A stretch of DNA of 64,000 nucleotides from Pirellulales bacterium (lineage in GTDB: Bacteria > Planctomycetota > Planctomycetia > Pirellulales > JACPPG01): contig DASZWQ010000180.1 of the NCBI GenBank assembly GCA_035546535.1, forward strand, positions 21,806-85,805. Reading direction: 5' to 3'. The position numbers and the translations under genes are program-made. Shown here in pieces: positions 43,146 to 54,274 of the stretch (positions within the stretch are counted from its first letter, which is position 1; each line of letters begins with the position of its first letter). The notes beneath the pieces are model-generated. The model had not been told where the DNA came from. It made no database searches and saw nothing but the letters and a program-made list of their open reading frames with translations.

Positions 43146-45557
43146 ATGAGGGAGCGCAACGCCAACGTTTATTTGCTCACTCTCGCCGTGGCGGTTATAG
43201 GCACGGCGCTAGCAGTACAGGCTTACGCGCAGGTCAATCTCGGGGCGCTTGAGCCGGCCGGCCAGCCCGGGCCGCGCAGCGATGGCCCCGTGAAAGCTTC
43301 GGCCCGCATTGCGCCGGCCACCGACAAAAGTCCCGCCCAACTGGTCGTCACGGCCGACATCGCGCCCGGCTGGCATATCTATTCGATTACGCAAAAGCGT
43401 GGAGGCCCTGTTCCGACCAAGATCACGGTCGAACCGGCCACGGGCGTCAAGCTCGCTGGCGATTTCAAGCCCAACACCAAGCCCGAGATTCATCCCGAAC
43501 CGGCGTTCGATAACCTGCCGGTCGAGACGCACGAGAAGCGCGTGATCTGGACGGCGCCGCTGGAGCTTGCGGCTGGATTGGACATGGCCAAGCTGGCGAT
43601 CACCGGCAAGCTTTCGTTCCAGGCGTGCGACGCGAGCAGTTGCCTGCCGCCGAAGTCGCTGCCGTTTACCGCTTCGCTCGGCGCCGCGGCCGATGCTGCC
43701 CCCGGGGCCGGGGTGGTAACCGGTGAATTGGGGACTTACAAGCCTGGCAATGCGCACGTCGTACTCGAGGGGTCGTTCGAGCCGAAGGTGGTGACGCCCG
43801 GCGAAAAAGTCAGACTGACGATCACGGCCAAGCCGACCGATGGCTGGCATATTTACGCATTAGCCGCGCGCGATCCACAAAAGGTTGCCAAGCCGACGCT
43901 GATCGCCCTTACGGATACCGCGGGTTGGCAGGCGTCAGCGCCGGTCGCGCAGGGCCCGCTCGTTGAGCGGACTTCGCCTGTGCTGCCCGACGAGAAGGAC
44001 CGTTTCTACGAAGAGCCCGTCACTTGGACCATCGCTTTCGAAGTGCCGGGTGATGCCCAACCCGGCAAAGCGAAACTGGCGGGGTTGATCGGATTTCAGA
44101 CCTGCCAGGACGAGAAGGGTTGCGACTTGCCGCATGCCGCGCAGTTTCAGGTCGAGGTGCCGGTCGCCGCGCAAGGAGTGGCTGGCACTCTGCCGCTGGA
44201 GTTCACTCCTGCCAAAAGCTACAAGCAAGTGAACGAAGCCACGGCGGCCAACGAGGCGCCGGCCAATCAGACAGCCGGATTCGACGCTCAGAAACTCGAA
44301 GCCAATGTCGAGAAAAGCGAAACGTCACTGGCCCTGATGTTGGGCGCGGCACTCTTGGGCGGCTTGATTCTCAATTGCATGCCCTGCGTGCTGCCCGTGA
44401 TCGGCCTGAAAATCCTGGGCTTCGTCGAACAAAGCCATCAGCACCGCCGGCAAATCTTCATGTTGAACCTGTGGTTCACGTTGGGTCTGCTGTCGGTATT
44501 CATGATCCTGGCGTCGCTGGCCGTGTTTCTGAACTTTGGTTGGGGCGAGCAATTTACCAAACCCTGGTTCACGATCGGCATGTCGGGCCTGGTGTTCGCC
44601 ATGGCGCTGAGCTTTCTCGGCGTATGGGAGATTCCCATTCCCGGCTTTGTTGGTAGCGGCAGCGCGGGACAAATGGCGACCAAAGAAGGAGCCGCCGGCG
44701 CCTTCGCCAAGGGGATCTTCACAACGATCCTGGCAACGCCCTGCAGCGGGCCGTTTCTGGGTCCGCTCTTTGGTTTGTTGTTGCGGCAGCCGCCTGCCGT
44801 AATCTACGCGATCTTCTTTTGCGTCGGGCTAGGTATGGCCAGCCCTTACCTGCTGATTGGTGCCTTTCCGCGCTTGATTCGCTTCTTGCCCAAGCCTGGC
44901 GCTTGGATGGATACGTTCAAGCAGGCGATGGGCTTCGTGCTGTTGGGCACGGTCGTATTTCTGTTCATGAGCATCAAGCACGATTACCTGGTGCCGACAT
45001 TCGCACTATTGATCGGAATCTGGCTCGGTTGCTGGTGGGCCGGGCGAACGCCGCTGACCGCCGAACTCGGCCAGAAATTCATCGCCTGGTTGATGGGCGG
45101 AGCGATGGCGGCGCTGGTCGGGCTGTTCGCCTTTACCTGGCTGGTGCCGGGCGACGACGTGCTCCAGTGGCAACCATTCTCGCGGGCGTCGCTCGTGCAG
45201 TTGACCAACGAAGGCAAGACGGTGTTCGTCGACTTTACCGCTACCTGGTGCGCGACGTGCAAAATGAACGAGCGCGTGGCTATCAATACCCGGGCCGTTC
45301 GCGAACTGGTCGAAGAGTACGGCATCGTGCCGCTCAAAGCCGACTGGAGCGAGGAGTCAGACGAGATCAAGGACATGCTCAATCTGTTGGGCTTTAACTC
45401 GATACCTGTTTACGCCGTCTTCCCGGCCGGTGAGCCGAACAAGCCGATTGTCTTCAGCGATCTGGTGTCGGAAGGGTTGGTGCTGGAGAAGCTCCGCGAA
45501 GCTGGCCCTTCGCGCGACGGTGCCGAGCGCACGGCCCTCATGACGTCGCGGCAGTAG
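43146..45557 (+). CDS. dsbD: Thiol:disulfide interchange protein DsbD with duplicated N-terminal domain
   Basis: 803 aa. Signal peptide/anchor (ANVYLLTLAVAVIGTALAVQ). Two successive DsbD-alpha-like domains, each with a Cys pair (SFQACDASSCLPP near 155-168 and GFQTCQDEKGCDLPH near 317-331). Eight or so transmembrane helices from about 395 with the redox pair in LNCMPCVLPVIG and TPCSGPFLGPLFG. A C-terminal thioredoxin domain with TATWCATCKMNERV near 698-711. Electrons pass from cytoplasmic thioredoxin through the membrane to periplasmic disulfide partners or cytochrome maturation. The second N-terminal domain is beyond the E. coli layout. The strong GGGAGG site fixes the start. Confidence 0.93.
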   Translation: MRERNANVYLLTLAVAVIGTALAVQAYAQVNLGALEPAGQPGPRSDGPVKASARIAPATDKSPAQLVVTADIAPGWHIYSITQKRGGPVPTKITVEPATGVKLAGDFKPNTKPEIHPEPAFDNLPVETHEKRVIWTAPLELAAGLDMAKLAITGKLSFQACDASSCLPPKSLPFTASLGAAADAAPGAGVVTGELGTYKPGNAHVVLEGSFEPKVVTPGEKVRLTITAKPTDGWHIYALAARDPQKVAKPTLIALTDTAGWQASAPVAQGPLVERTSPVLPDEKDRFYEEPVTWTIAFEVPGDAQPGKAKLAGLIGFQTCQDEKGCDLPHAAQFQVEVPVAAQGVAGTLPLEFTPAKSYKQVNEATAANEAPANQTAGFDAQKLEANVEKSETSLALMLGAALLGGLILNCMPCVLPVIGLKILGFVEQSHQHRRQIFMLNLWFTLGLLSVFMILASLAVFLNFGWGEQFTKPWFTIGMSGLVFAMALSFLGVWEIPIPGFVGSGSAGQMATKEGAAGAFAKGIFTTILATPCSGPFLGPLFGLLLRQPPAVIYAIFFCVGLGMASPYLLIGAFPRLIRFLPKPGAWMDTFKQAMGFVLLGTVVFLFMSIKHDYLVPTFALLIGIWLGCWWAGRTPLTAELGQKFIAWLMGGAMAALVGLFAFTWLVPGDDVLQWQPFSRASLVQLTNEGKTVFVDFTATWCATCKMNERVAINTRAVRELVEEYGIVPLKADWSEESDEIKDMLNLLGFNSIPVYAVFPAGEPNKPIVFSDLVSEGLVLEKLREAGPSRDGAERTALMTSRQ

Positions 45558-45569
45558 CCACCTGCGCAC

Positions 45570-45631
45570 GTAGGGTGCACTATGTGCACCAATTCTCAAG
45601 GAAGCGCCGTGGTGCTCACAGAGCACCCTAC
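45570..45631. repeat. Paired inverted REP-like elements (BIME-like)
   Basis: Copy A, 45570-45590, and copy B on the other strand, 45611-45631, match at 18 of 21 positions (GTAGGGTGC-A/T-CT then -TG- and GCACC). Each copy is itself a hairpin (GGTGCAC-TAT-GTGCACC; GGTGCTC-ACA-GAGCACC). The changes keep pairing within each arm. Located between the convergent genes dsbD and purM, it could act as a transcription brake on both. Confidence 0.75.
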
Positions 45632-45708
45632 ATGTCAGGCGCCGTCGAAACTCTGGCGTGTTCGACGGTCGTGCTTTGCCAACCCTAATTCTTAGTGTTG
45701 ACAAAGCA

Positions 45709-46770
45709 CTACGCCCACACGGCCCCGCGTGCTCCCGCCGCAACATGGCCGATCGTAAAGCACTCGAGGCCCTGGTCGGCCAACTGCTGGGCAATGCTGT
45801 CTGCGTAAAAGGCACTCACGACCAGCACCAGTCCCAACCCCATGTTGAAGACGCGCGCCATTTCGTCGGCGTCGATAGCGCCCAATTTCGCCAGCCATGG
45901 AAACACGGGCGGCACCGGCCAACTGTCGCGCTGGATGACCGCCGTCACGCCCTCGGGCAAGATGCGCGAGAGATTTTCCAAGAGCCCGCCCCCCGTGATG
46001 TGGGCGATGCCGTGCACGACGCCTTTGACTTTATAGTGCGCGAGGATCTTGCGAATTGGCTGCACGTAAATGCGCGTCGGCGTCATCAGCGTATCGCCGA
46101 CGGTGCCCGATAGCTCGTCGACGTAATCATCGACGCCCAGTCCGGCTTGCTCGAAGACGACCTTACGCACCAGGCTATATCCGTTCGAGTGCAAGCCGCT
46201 GGACGGCAGCCCCAGCACCACGTCACCCGCCGAAATGGCGCGACCGTCGATCACGCGATGGCGCTCGACCACGCCGACGCAAAAGCCAGCCAGGTCGTAG
46301 TCGCCCGGCGCGTACAGGTCGGGCATGATGGCCGTTTCGCCTCCCAGCAAAGCGCAGTCGCTGGCTAGACAGCCGGCCGTGATGCCCGAGACGATCTGTT
46401 CCAGAAGCGGCGGATCGTCCTTCGACATCGCCACGTAATCGAGAAAGAACAAGGGCTCGGCGCCGCAGCACAACGCGTCGTTGACGCTCATCGCCACCAG
46501 GTCGATGCCCACCGTATCGTGCCGGCCGGTCAGCTGCGCGACTTTCAGCTTGGTGCCCACGCCATCGGTGCAGGAGACGAGCACGGGGTTTTCGTACTTG
46601 CGGGCGAAGAGAGGGCTCGTGAAGTCGAGCTGAAACAAGCCCGCGAATCCGCCCGGCAAGGGGAGCACGCGGGGCGACTGCGTTCGCACCATCAGGCCGG
46701 GCAAGCGGGCCATGGCCTGCGCGTACAATTCGAGGTCGAGCCCCGCGTCCTTGTAAGTCGTCTTGGCCAT
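45709..46770 (-). CDS. purM: Phosphoribosylformylglycinamidine cyclo-ligase
   Basis: 353 aa from the ATG at 46770 ([20 protein letters not shown]). All PurM landmarks: [89 protein letters not shown], and [16 protein letters not shown]. It closes the imidazole ring of AIR in purine synthesis, using ATP. Cytoplasmic. It is divergent from the cytochrome gene over 182 bp. Confidence 0.96.
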   Translation of the reverse strand: MAKTTYKDAGLDLELYAQAMARLPGLMVRTQSPRVLPLPGGFAGLFQLDFTSPLFARKYENPVLVSCTDGVGTKLKVAQLTGRHDTVGIDLVAMSVNDALCCGAEPLFFLDYVAMSKDDPPLLEQIVSGITAGCLASDCALLGGETAIMPDLYAPGDYDLAGFCVGVVERHRVIDGRAISAGDVVLGLPSSGLHSNGYSLVRKVVFEQAGLGVDDYVDELSGTVGDTLMTPTRIYVQPIRKILAHYKVKGVVHGIAHITGGGLLENLSRILPEGVTAVIQRDSWPVPPVFPWLAKLGAIDADEMARVFNMGLGLVLVVSAFYADSIAQQLADQGLECFTIGHVAAGARGAVWA

Positions 46771-46952
46771 CAAAATTGGGGGGCGAGCAGCGAGAAAGAA
46801 GCGATTGTAGGAGGCGCGCGGAGAAGCTGTCAAACGGCCCACCCGCGCGGTCAGAAACTTACAGGTTTCCTCGGGCTATAGACTTGTGCCCGGTCCCGCG
46901 ACACGCAATCGTAGAGACCAGGTTTTCGCCAATCGATTTCAGGAGATATGCC

Positions 46953-47723
46953 TTGAGACTTTCCGCCGCCCGACTGTTGCTCCTTGTTTGCTGCGCGCCT
47001 TTGGCTGTGCTGGTGGGTGTGGTGCTGGCCGATGCGCCGGCGCCGCCGCCGGCACTTTCAAAGCTCATGCCGGCCGACGATTTGATTGCCGAGATCGACC
47101 AGTGCGTGACGAGTTGCCGCGACGGCATAATGGACGCACAAAGCTACGCCGACAAGTCGCGGCAGGTGAAGCGCGACGCGCACACCATCGCGGCACTCGC
47201 GCTCACGCTGGCCAAACACGATCAAGATCATCGGCTGAAGTCTTCGGCGCCCGCGCTCTTGGCCGCGGCGCAACAGCTGGCAGCGGCCGCGGATTACGAC
47301 GCCGCCAAGAAGTCGTTTGCGAACGTCGAAAGCGCTGCGGCCGGCAAGAGCCCCGGCGCCGCCAGGGCGGCGGAATGGGGAAAGGTTGCCGGCCTGGGCC
47401 AGTTGATGAAGCAAGTCACGTTCGTCAACAACCGTCTGAAGCGCAACATGCGCCGCTTCGAAGAGCGTAAAAACGACAACGCTCGCGACGCCGCTACATT
47501 GGCCGCGATCGCGCAAGCGTGCAACTACGATACGCACGAAGTCAAAGAGGCGTCCGACCTCGATAAGTGGTATCAATTGTGCGGCGAAATGCGGGATGCG
47601 GCCGGTTCGCTGAACGCGCAAATCCACGCAGGCGACAAAGCCGGGGCGGAAACGGCGCTCGGTAACCTTGGAAAAAGCTGCGAAACTTGCCACGAAACGT
47701 TTCGCGTCCGAACAGCGCCGTGA
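46953..47723 (+). CDS. Exported cytochrome c'-like protein
   Basis: 256 aa from a TTG at 46953: AGGAG sits exactly 7 bp upstream and the next residues form a signal peptide (LRLSAARLLLLVCCAPLAVL). The rest is all alpha-helical and Ala/Lys-rich, with a single C-terminal haem motif, C-E-T-C-H (near 242-246), as in cytochrome c'. The N-terminal half (DDLIAEIDQCVTSCRDGIMD) has a second Cys pair but no His and may be a duplicated, haem-less bundle. Function is probably electron transfer or small-gas binding in the periplasm (inference). DsbD, which supports cytochrome c maturation, is encoded 1.4 kb away. Confidence 0.78.
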   Translation: MRLSAARLLLLVCCAPLAVLVGVVLADAPAPPPALSKLMPADDLIAEIDQCVTSCRDGIMDAQSYADKSRQVKRDAHTIAALALTLAKHDQDHRLKSSAPALLAAAQQLAAAADYDAAKKSFANVESAAAGKSPGAARAAEWGKVAGLGQLMKQVTFVNNRLKRNMRRFEERKNDNARDAATLAAIAQACNYDTHEVKEASDLDKWYQLCGEMRDAAGSLNAQIHAGDKAGAETALGNLGKSCETCHETFRVRTAP

Positions 47724-47782
47724 GCGTGGTATGCTTCAGCACGACGGTCGTGTTACTCCTCGTGCCACCTTGAGTTGACTTC

Positions 47783-49855
<2,073 letters not shown>

Positions 49856-50166
49856 TCCTTGCAGTTTTCTGCTCCAAAGTTCGGACGGGCGTGCGTCGCT
49901 AGCCTGCGGTGACGGGCAGGAAAGCCCGAAAACCAGTAGCGGCGTCCGCCCGTCTGCGGCAGAATACCAGTGCTCCGCCGAATGTTGGGTTTCGGGTTAG
50001 GATTCTGATACCAGGCGCGAGGCGCCAGCGAGGGTTGTATCGCGCTTCCATAGGCCCCTCGCTGGCGCTTTGGTCTGGTGTAAACTGCGCTGACATCCGG
50101 GGCCGTTCTGTTCGATCGCGCAGGCCCGCGGTTGCCACCCGCCAGGCAGTTATGGGAGTGAACGCC
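49856..50166. other. Intergenic region, 311 bp
   Basis: Between glgX and the aldehyde dehydrogenase gene. It holds the long hairpin listed at 50022-50068; otherwise nothing is seen. The dehydrogenase promoter should lie between the hairpin and 50150. Confidence 0.5.
50022..50068. repeat. Long perfect inverted repeat (13-bp stem)
   Basis: GCGCCAGCGAGGG (50022-50034) and CCCTCGCTGGCGC (50056-50068) are perfect complements around a 21-base loop. The stem is strong and could end transcription from glgX, but has no T-run; it resembles the other REP-like elements in being GC-rich and intergenic. Confidence 0.7.
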
Positions 50167-51891
50167 ATGAGCATTGCCACGTCCGCCGCACTCTATCAAG
50201 AACGGACCGGGCAGGTCACCACGCGTGAAGTGATCGACCGTTGCCTCGAGGACCTGGCGCAAGCCAAGGAACGCTGGCGCGAGCTGGCTTTGGACCGGCG
50301 GATTGCCCTGGCCCAGGGCTGCCTCGAAGGCGCGATCGCCGCCACCGAGCGGTGGGTCACCGAGGCGTGCCGCGCCAAGGGCATCGAGCCGGGCACGCCG
50401 CTCGAGGGGGAAGAGATGGCCGCCGGCCCCTTGGCCACCGTGCGCTATCTAACGCTGTTGATCCGCTCGCTCTCGGACATCGAACGGCGCGGCGCCGTCC
50501 GACTCCCCGGCAAGATCGACACGACGAAGACCGGTCAACTGCGCGTGCAGGTGTTCCCCACACGCGGGCTGTTCGATTCGGTGCTCTTCGCCGGCTTTCG
50601 CGCCGAAGTGTGGATGCAGCCCGGCGTGACGCGAGAAAATCTCGCCGAGCACATGGCCTTGTACGTTCGGCCTGGCAGCGCCCCGGCCGGCATCGCCCTG
50701 GTACTGGGGGCGGGCAATGTCAGCAGCATCGCGCCGACCGATGCCTTCAGCAAGCTGTTCCAGGAAGGCAAGGTCGTGCTGCTGAAGATGAATCCGGTCA
50801 ACGAATACCTGGGCGGGATTTTCGCGCAGGCGTTCGCACCGCTCGTCGAGGCCGGCTTCTTGCGAATCATCTACGGTGGCGCCGAAGTCGGCACCTACGC
50901 CGTCGAACACGAGCTGGTCGACGAAGTGCACATCACGGGCTCGATCTTTTCGCATGAAACGATCGTCTGGGGTCCGCCGGGCGCCGATCGCGAGCGGCGC
51001 AAGGCCGAAGGGGCCGCGCGGCTGCAAAAGCGCATCACGAGCGAGCTGGGGAACGTCACGCCGTGGATCGTGATCCCGGGGCCGTACACTGATCGCGAAC
51101 TGACGTTTCAGGCGGAGAACGTGGCGGCGATGATCACCAACAACGCCTCGTTCAATTGCATCGCGACGAAGATGATCGTCACCAGCCGCCAGTGGCCGCA
51201 GCGGCAGCAATTCCTCGACAAGATCGATGCCGTGCTCAGCCGCATCCCGCGGCGCCGCGCTTATTATCCGGGCGCCGAAGAGCGATTCACACGCTTCACG
51301 GGCCGTCCGCCCGAGGCAGGTCCGGCCGGCACACTTCCTTGGACCTTGGTGCGCGATGCACAGCCCGATCGCGACCCGCAATTCTTCGAGGAAGAATCGT
51401 TCGTGTGCGTGTGCGCCGAAACGGCGCTCGACGTGCGCAGCGACGAGGAGTTCGTCGAGAACGTCGCCAACTTCGTCAATGATCGGCTGTGGGGTAACCT
51501 CGGCGCCGGCATGATGGTGCATCCGAAGTTCCGCCGCCAGCCGGGAAACGAAGATCGCTTTCAGGACCTGGTCGGCCGGCTGCGCTTCGGCACGATCGGC
51601 ATCAATCACTGGCCGGCCCTCAGCTACGCCCTCATGTGTACGCCCTGGGGAGGATTTCCCGAAGGAACGCTCGAGGACCCCAAGAGCGGGCTGGGCTGGG
51701 TCCACAATACGTACCTGCTCGACGCGGCGCAAAAAACCGTCATCGAAGGGCCACTGACGATGATGCCCAAGCCGTTCTGGTTCCCCACGCACAAGACGGC
51801 CAACATCCTGGCCCGCAAGACGGTCGATCTGACGCACCGGCCGAGCGTGTGGAAGCTGCCGGGGCTGATGCTGCCGGCGCTACGAGGGTAA
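50167..51891 (+). CDS. Aldehyde dehydrogenase-family protein
   Basis: 574 aa from the ATG at 50167, with GGGAG 8 bp upstream. It is longer than the usual 480-500 because of a helical N-terminus (TTREVIDRCLEDLAQAKERW). ALDH landmarks: PAGIALVLGAGNVSSIAPTD (coenzyme loop), VVLLKMNPVNEY, VDEVHITGS, ELGNVTPWIVIPGPY and the catalytic Cys in ITNNASFNCIATKMIVTS. The C-terminus ends with FPTHKTANILARK. It should oxidise an aldehyde with NAD(P); the substrate is unclear, and the usual E-L-G-G-K is E-L-G-N-V, so it is a divergent branch. Confidence 0.88.
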   Translation: MSIATSAALYQERTGQVTTREVIDRCLEDLAQAKERWRELALDRRIALAQGCLEGAIAATERWVTEACRAKGIEPGTPLEGEEMAAGPLATVRYLTLLIRSLSDIERRGAVRLPGKIDTTKTGQLRVQVFPTRGLFDSVLFAGFRAEVWMQPGVTRENLAEHMALYVRPGSAPAGIALVLGAGNVSSIAPTDAFSKLFQEGKVVLLKMNPVNEYLGGIFAQAFAPLVEAGFLRIIYGGAEVGTYAVEHELVDEVHITGSIFSHETIVWGPPGADRERRKAEGAARLQKRITSELGNVTPWIVIPGPYTDRELTFQAENVAAMITNNASFNCIATKMIVTSRQWPQRQQFLDKIDAVLSRIPRRRAYYPGAEERFTRFTGRPPEAGPAGTLPWTLVRDAQPDRDPQFFEEESFVCVCAETALDVRSDEEFVENVANFVNDRLWGNLGAGMMVHPKFRRQPGNEDRFQDLVGRLRFGTIGINHWPALSYALMCTPWGGFPEGTLEDPKSGLGWVHNTYLLDAAQKTVIEGPLTMMPKPFWFPTHKTANILARKTVDLTHRPSVWKLPGLMLPALRG

Positions 51892-52036
51892 GAGGGACGG
51901 TTCACTCTCGAGCCGGTGTGCCCGGTTGACGCGTGCGCTCCCGGAGTGCAGGCTACTCGTGCGCGTCGTAATTGCCGTTCCGATTGCACGGCGTGCGCAG
52001 ACCGTCGTCCCGCCACCCACCTCGGGAACCGCCATC

Positions 52037-52933
52037 ATGACTCCCGCTCGCAGTCTCGTTTCGATTCGCCCTGCTCATCGCCTTGTCACAGCGGCCGCCG
52101 TACTGTCGGTCGCCCTGCTCGTGCTGCCGAACGTGACGCATGCGCAAATCGCCGTGGCCGAGCCTGAGTACAAGGGGAACGATCGCATCGAAGCGTGGGA
52201 AGGCAAAACGGTGCTCGTCGTCACGCCGCATCCGGATGACGAGACGTTTACCTCAGGCGGGCTGTTGGCCCTGCTGGCTGCGCGGAAGAACAACGTGCAG
52301 ATTCTCATCTACACGACCGACAACGCCGGCTCGAACGATCCGACCATGACCAAGGAGCGACTGGCCCAGATCCGCCGCCAAGAGGAAGAAGATTCCTGCG
52401 CGATTCTCGGCATTCCCAAGGATCACATTACCTGGCTGGGCCATGACGACGGCATGCTTGAATACGTCGATCGCCGCGAACTGACCAAGCAGGTGGCTCG
52501 CGAGGTTCGCCGCATCCGGCCCGACGCTGTGTTATCGATCGACCCCGGCGCACCCTACGAACAGTGGCACAAGAGCGACCATCGCAGCGCCGCCGTGATC
52601 ACGGTCGACGGCATGCGGGCCGCGGCGTGGCGGCTGTATTTTCCGGAACTGGAGCGCGAGGGGCTGAAGGCCCACAAGGTGCCGGTCGCGTTCTTTTTCT
52701 ATTCGAACCAGCCGAACTACGAGGTCGACATTACCGACCTGGCCCAGAAAAAAGCCCAAGCGGCGGCGGCGCACACCAGCCAGTTCGGCACCATGGTCAC
52801 GAGCTACGACGACAACAAGCTGGCCGAACGCCGTGACAGCCTGGCCAAGATGCTGTTGGCCACGCGCGTGGTCCGCCGCGAAGATGGGCGAATCGTGGAG
52901 AAGTTCCGCCGCTCGACGGCGTATGGCGAGTGA
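52037..52933 (+). CDS. Exported PIG-L family deacetylase
   Basis: 298 aa from the ATG at 52037. Signal peptide RLVTAAAVLSVALLVLPNV ending near THAQ. Zinc site: VVTPHPDDETFTSGGLL (His, Asp-Asp-Glu) and YEQWHKSDHRSAA (His further on). The Rossmann-like fold segment ILIYTTDNAGSNDP is as in LmbE/PIG-L proteins, which remove acetyl groups from N-acetylglucosamine-like substrates. Here the enzyme is outside the cytoplasm, so its substrate is probably an extracellular or envelope sugar conjugate (inference). 90 bp before the EEP gene on the same strand. Confidence 0.88.
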   Translation: MTPARSLVSIRPAHRLVTAAAVLSVALLVLPNVTHAQIAVAEPEYKGNDRIEAWEGKTVLVVTPHPDDETFTSGGLLALLAARKNNVQILIYTTDNAGSNDPTMTKERLAQIRRQEEEDSCAILGIPKDHITWLGHDDGMLEYVDRRELTKQVAREVRRIRPDAVLSIDPGAPYEQWHKSDHRSAAVITVDGMRAAAWRLYFPELEREGLKAHKVPVAFFFYSNQPNYEVDITDLAQKKAQAAAAHTSQFGTMVTSYDDNKLAERRDSLAKMLLATRVVRREDGRIVEKFRRSTAYGE

Positions 52934-53022
52934 GCGCTGAGCGCGGAGTGACGAGCGATGAACGGAGTTGTAATAGTCTGCAAAGCGGTGCTTCCGCAGG
53001 AACACCTACAGGTTGTCGAACG

Positions 53023-53943
53023 ATGATTTGGCAAACGTGGCGCATCAGGATGTTCGTGTGGCTGGCAATTGCATTGTGCGCGATCGGCGTAGTTCGCGAT
53101 GCGACGGCGGAAGAACCGGCGGCGAAAAACTCGAATCTGAAGATTCTCACCTGGAATATTCAGATGCTGCCGACGTTCGGCTTCCTGAGCGAGGATTTGC
53201 AGAAGAAGCAAGCTTTGCGCGCTCCCTGGATCATCGAATACCTCAACCAGCAGGATTACGACATTGTCGCCCTGGAAGAAGTGATCGACCGCACGATCAC
53301 TGAAGAGCTTAAGGCAGGCCTGAAAAGCCAATATCCGCATATCGTCGCGCCGCCTTCGAAGTCCGGTATCTCGGGCACTAGCGGCGGCATCCTGTTGGCC
53401 AGCCGCATCCCGCTGACCTACGTCGCGCACATCGTCTACAAGAATGTGGCCGGTGTCGATCGCCTGGCCGAGAAGGGCTGCCTGATGGCCGCCGGCGAGC
53501 GCGACGGTGTTCGTTTCCAGATCGCGGCCACGCACTTGCAGGCCGGGCACAACGAGATGAAGGAGAAACAGATCCCCGAAATCTGGGAGGGGATCCTCAA
53601 GCCCAACCTCACCGAGGGCGTGCCGCAATTCCTCGTCGGCGACATGAACGTGGCCTCGGACACGCCTGACGAACGCCCGCGCTGGCGGATGCTGCTGGCG
53701 ACGACGCACATGCGCGAATACCCGACCGACGACCCGCAACCCTTTTCCGTCGACGCAAACAACAGTTGGAGCCGGGCCAGCAAGCAGGCCGAGCGCATCG
53801 ACCACGTGCTGTTGAACCCCAACGGCACCGGGACCACGATCCAGCGACAGACCATCCAGCGGGCGTGGAAAGAGCATGAGGGCAAGCGGATGGACTACGC
53901 CGACCACTACGGCGTGATCGCGGAAGTGCTGCTGAAAAAATAG
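53023..53943 (+). CDS. Exported endonuclease/exonuclease/phosphatase family protein (sphingomyelinase-like)
   Basis: 306 aa from the ATG at 53023. Signal peptide MFVWLAIALCAIGVVRDATA. EEP fold motifs: KILTWNIQMLPTFG (Asn), DIVALEEVID (Glu), AATHLQAGHNEMKE, LVGDMNVASDTPDERPR (Asp, Asn), and the end ADHYGVIAEVLL (Asp-His). Layout and secretion resemble neutral sphingomyelinase/phosphodiesterase enzymes (bacterial SMase C). It may attack phospholipids or nucleic acids outside the cell. Co-oriented with the PIG-L gene. Confidence 0.87.
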   Translation: MIWQTWRIRMFVWLAIALCAIGVVRDATAEEPAAKNSNLKILTWNIQMLPTFGFLSEDLQKKQALRAPWIIEYLNQQDYDIVALEEVIDRTITEELKAGLKSQYPHIVAPPSKSGISGTSGGILLASRIPLTYVAHIVYKNVAGVDRLAEKGCLMAAGERDGVRFQIAATHLQAGHNEMKEKQIPEIWEGILKPNLTEGVPQFLVGDMNVASDTPDERPRWRMLLATTHMREYPTDDPQPFSVDANNSWSRASKQAERIDHVLLNPNGTGTTIQRQTIQRAWKEHEGKRMDYADHYGVIAEVLLKK

Positions 53944-54040
53944 GCTAGGGACCAAACTGGCCGGCAACTTGCGACGGTACAATGGAATAGCCAGCCACGC
54001 ACTAGCACGGTCCGGGTGAATCGAATCGTGAGGTCAATCC

Positions 54041-54274
54041 ATGACTTACCGCGGACATATCCAAAACGGCGTTGTCGTTTTCGACGGCGGCGCCCCGCTT
54101 CCGGACGGAACGATTGTGAACGTTGAGCCCGTTTCGGCGAATCAGACATCCGCGAAACGCGAGGGCTCCTCGCTCGTCGAACGACTAAAGGGCGTCGTTG
54201 GCAGCATTGATGACCTGCCTGCAGATTTCGCTGCACAGCACGATCATTATATTCATGGTGTACCGCGCCGATGA
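54041..54274 (+). CDS. Putative antitoxin of a PIN-type toxin-antitoxin pair
   Basis: 77 aa. GAGG lies 7 bp before the ATG. It starts MTYRGHIQNGVVVFDGGAPL, with a beta-rich N-terminus like small antitoxins that begin with a T-Y-x-G-x-I/V-x-x-G motif, then PDGTIVNVEPV and a helical C-terminus (SLVERLKGVVGSIDDLPADF) likely to occupy the toxin. Its last codon overlaps the start of the next gene (ATGA, 54271-54274), the classic antitoxin-first order. Confidence 0.75.
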   Translation: MTYRGHIQNGVVVFDGGAPLPDGTIVNVEPVSANQTSAKREGSSLVERLKGVVGSIDDLPADFAAQHDHYIHGVPRR

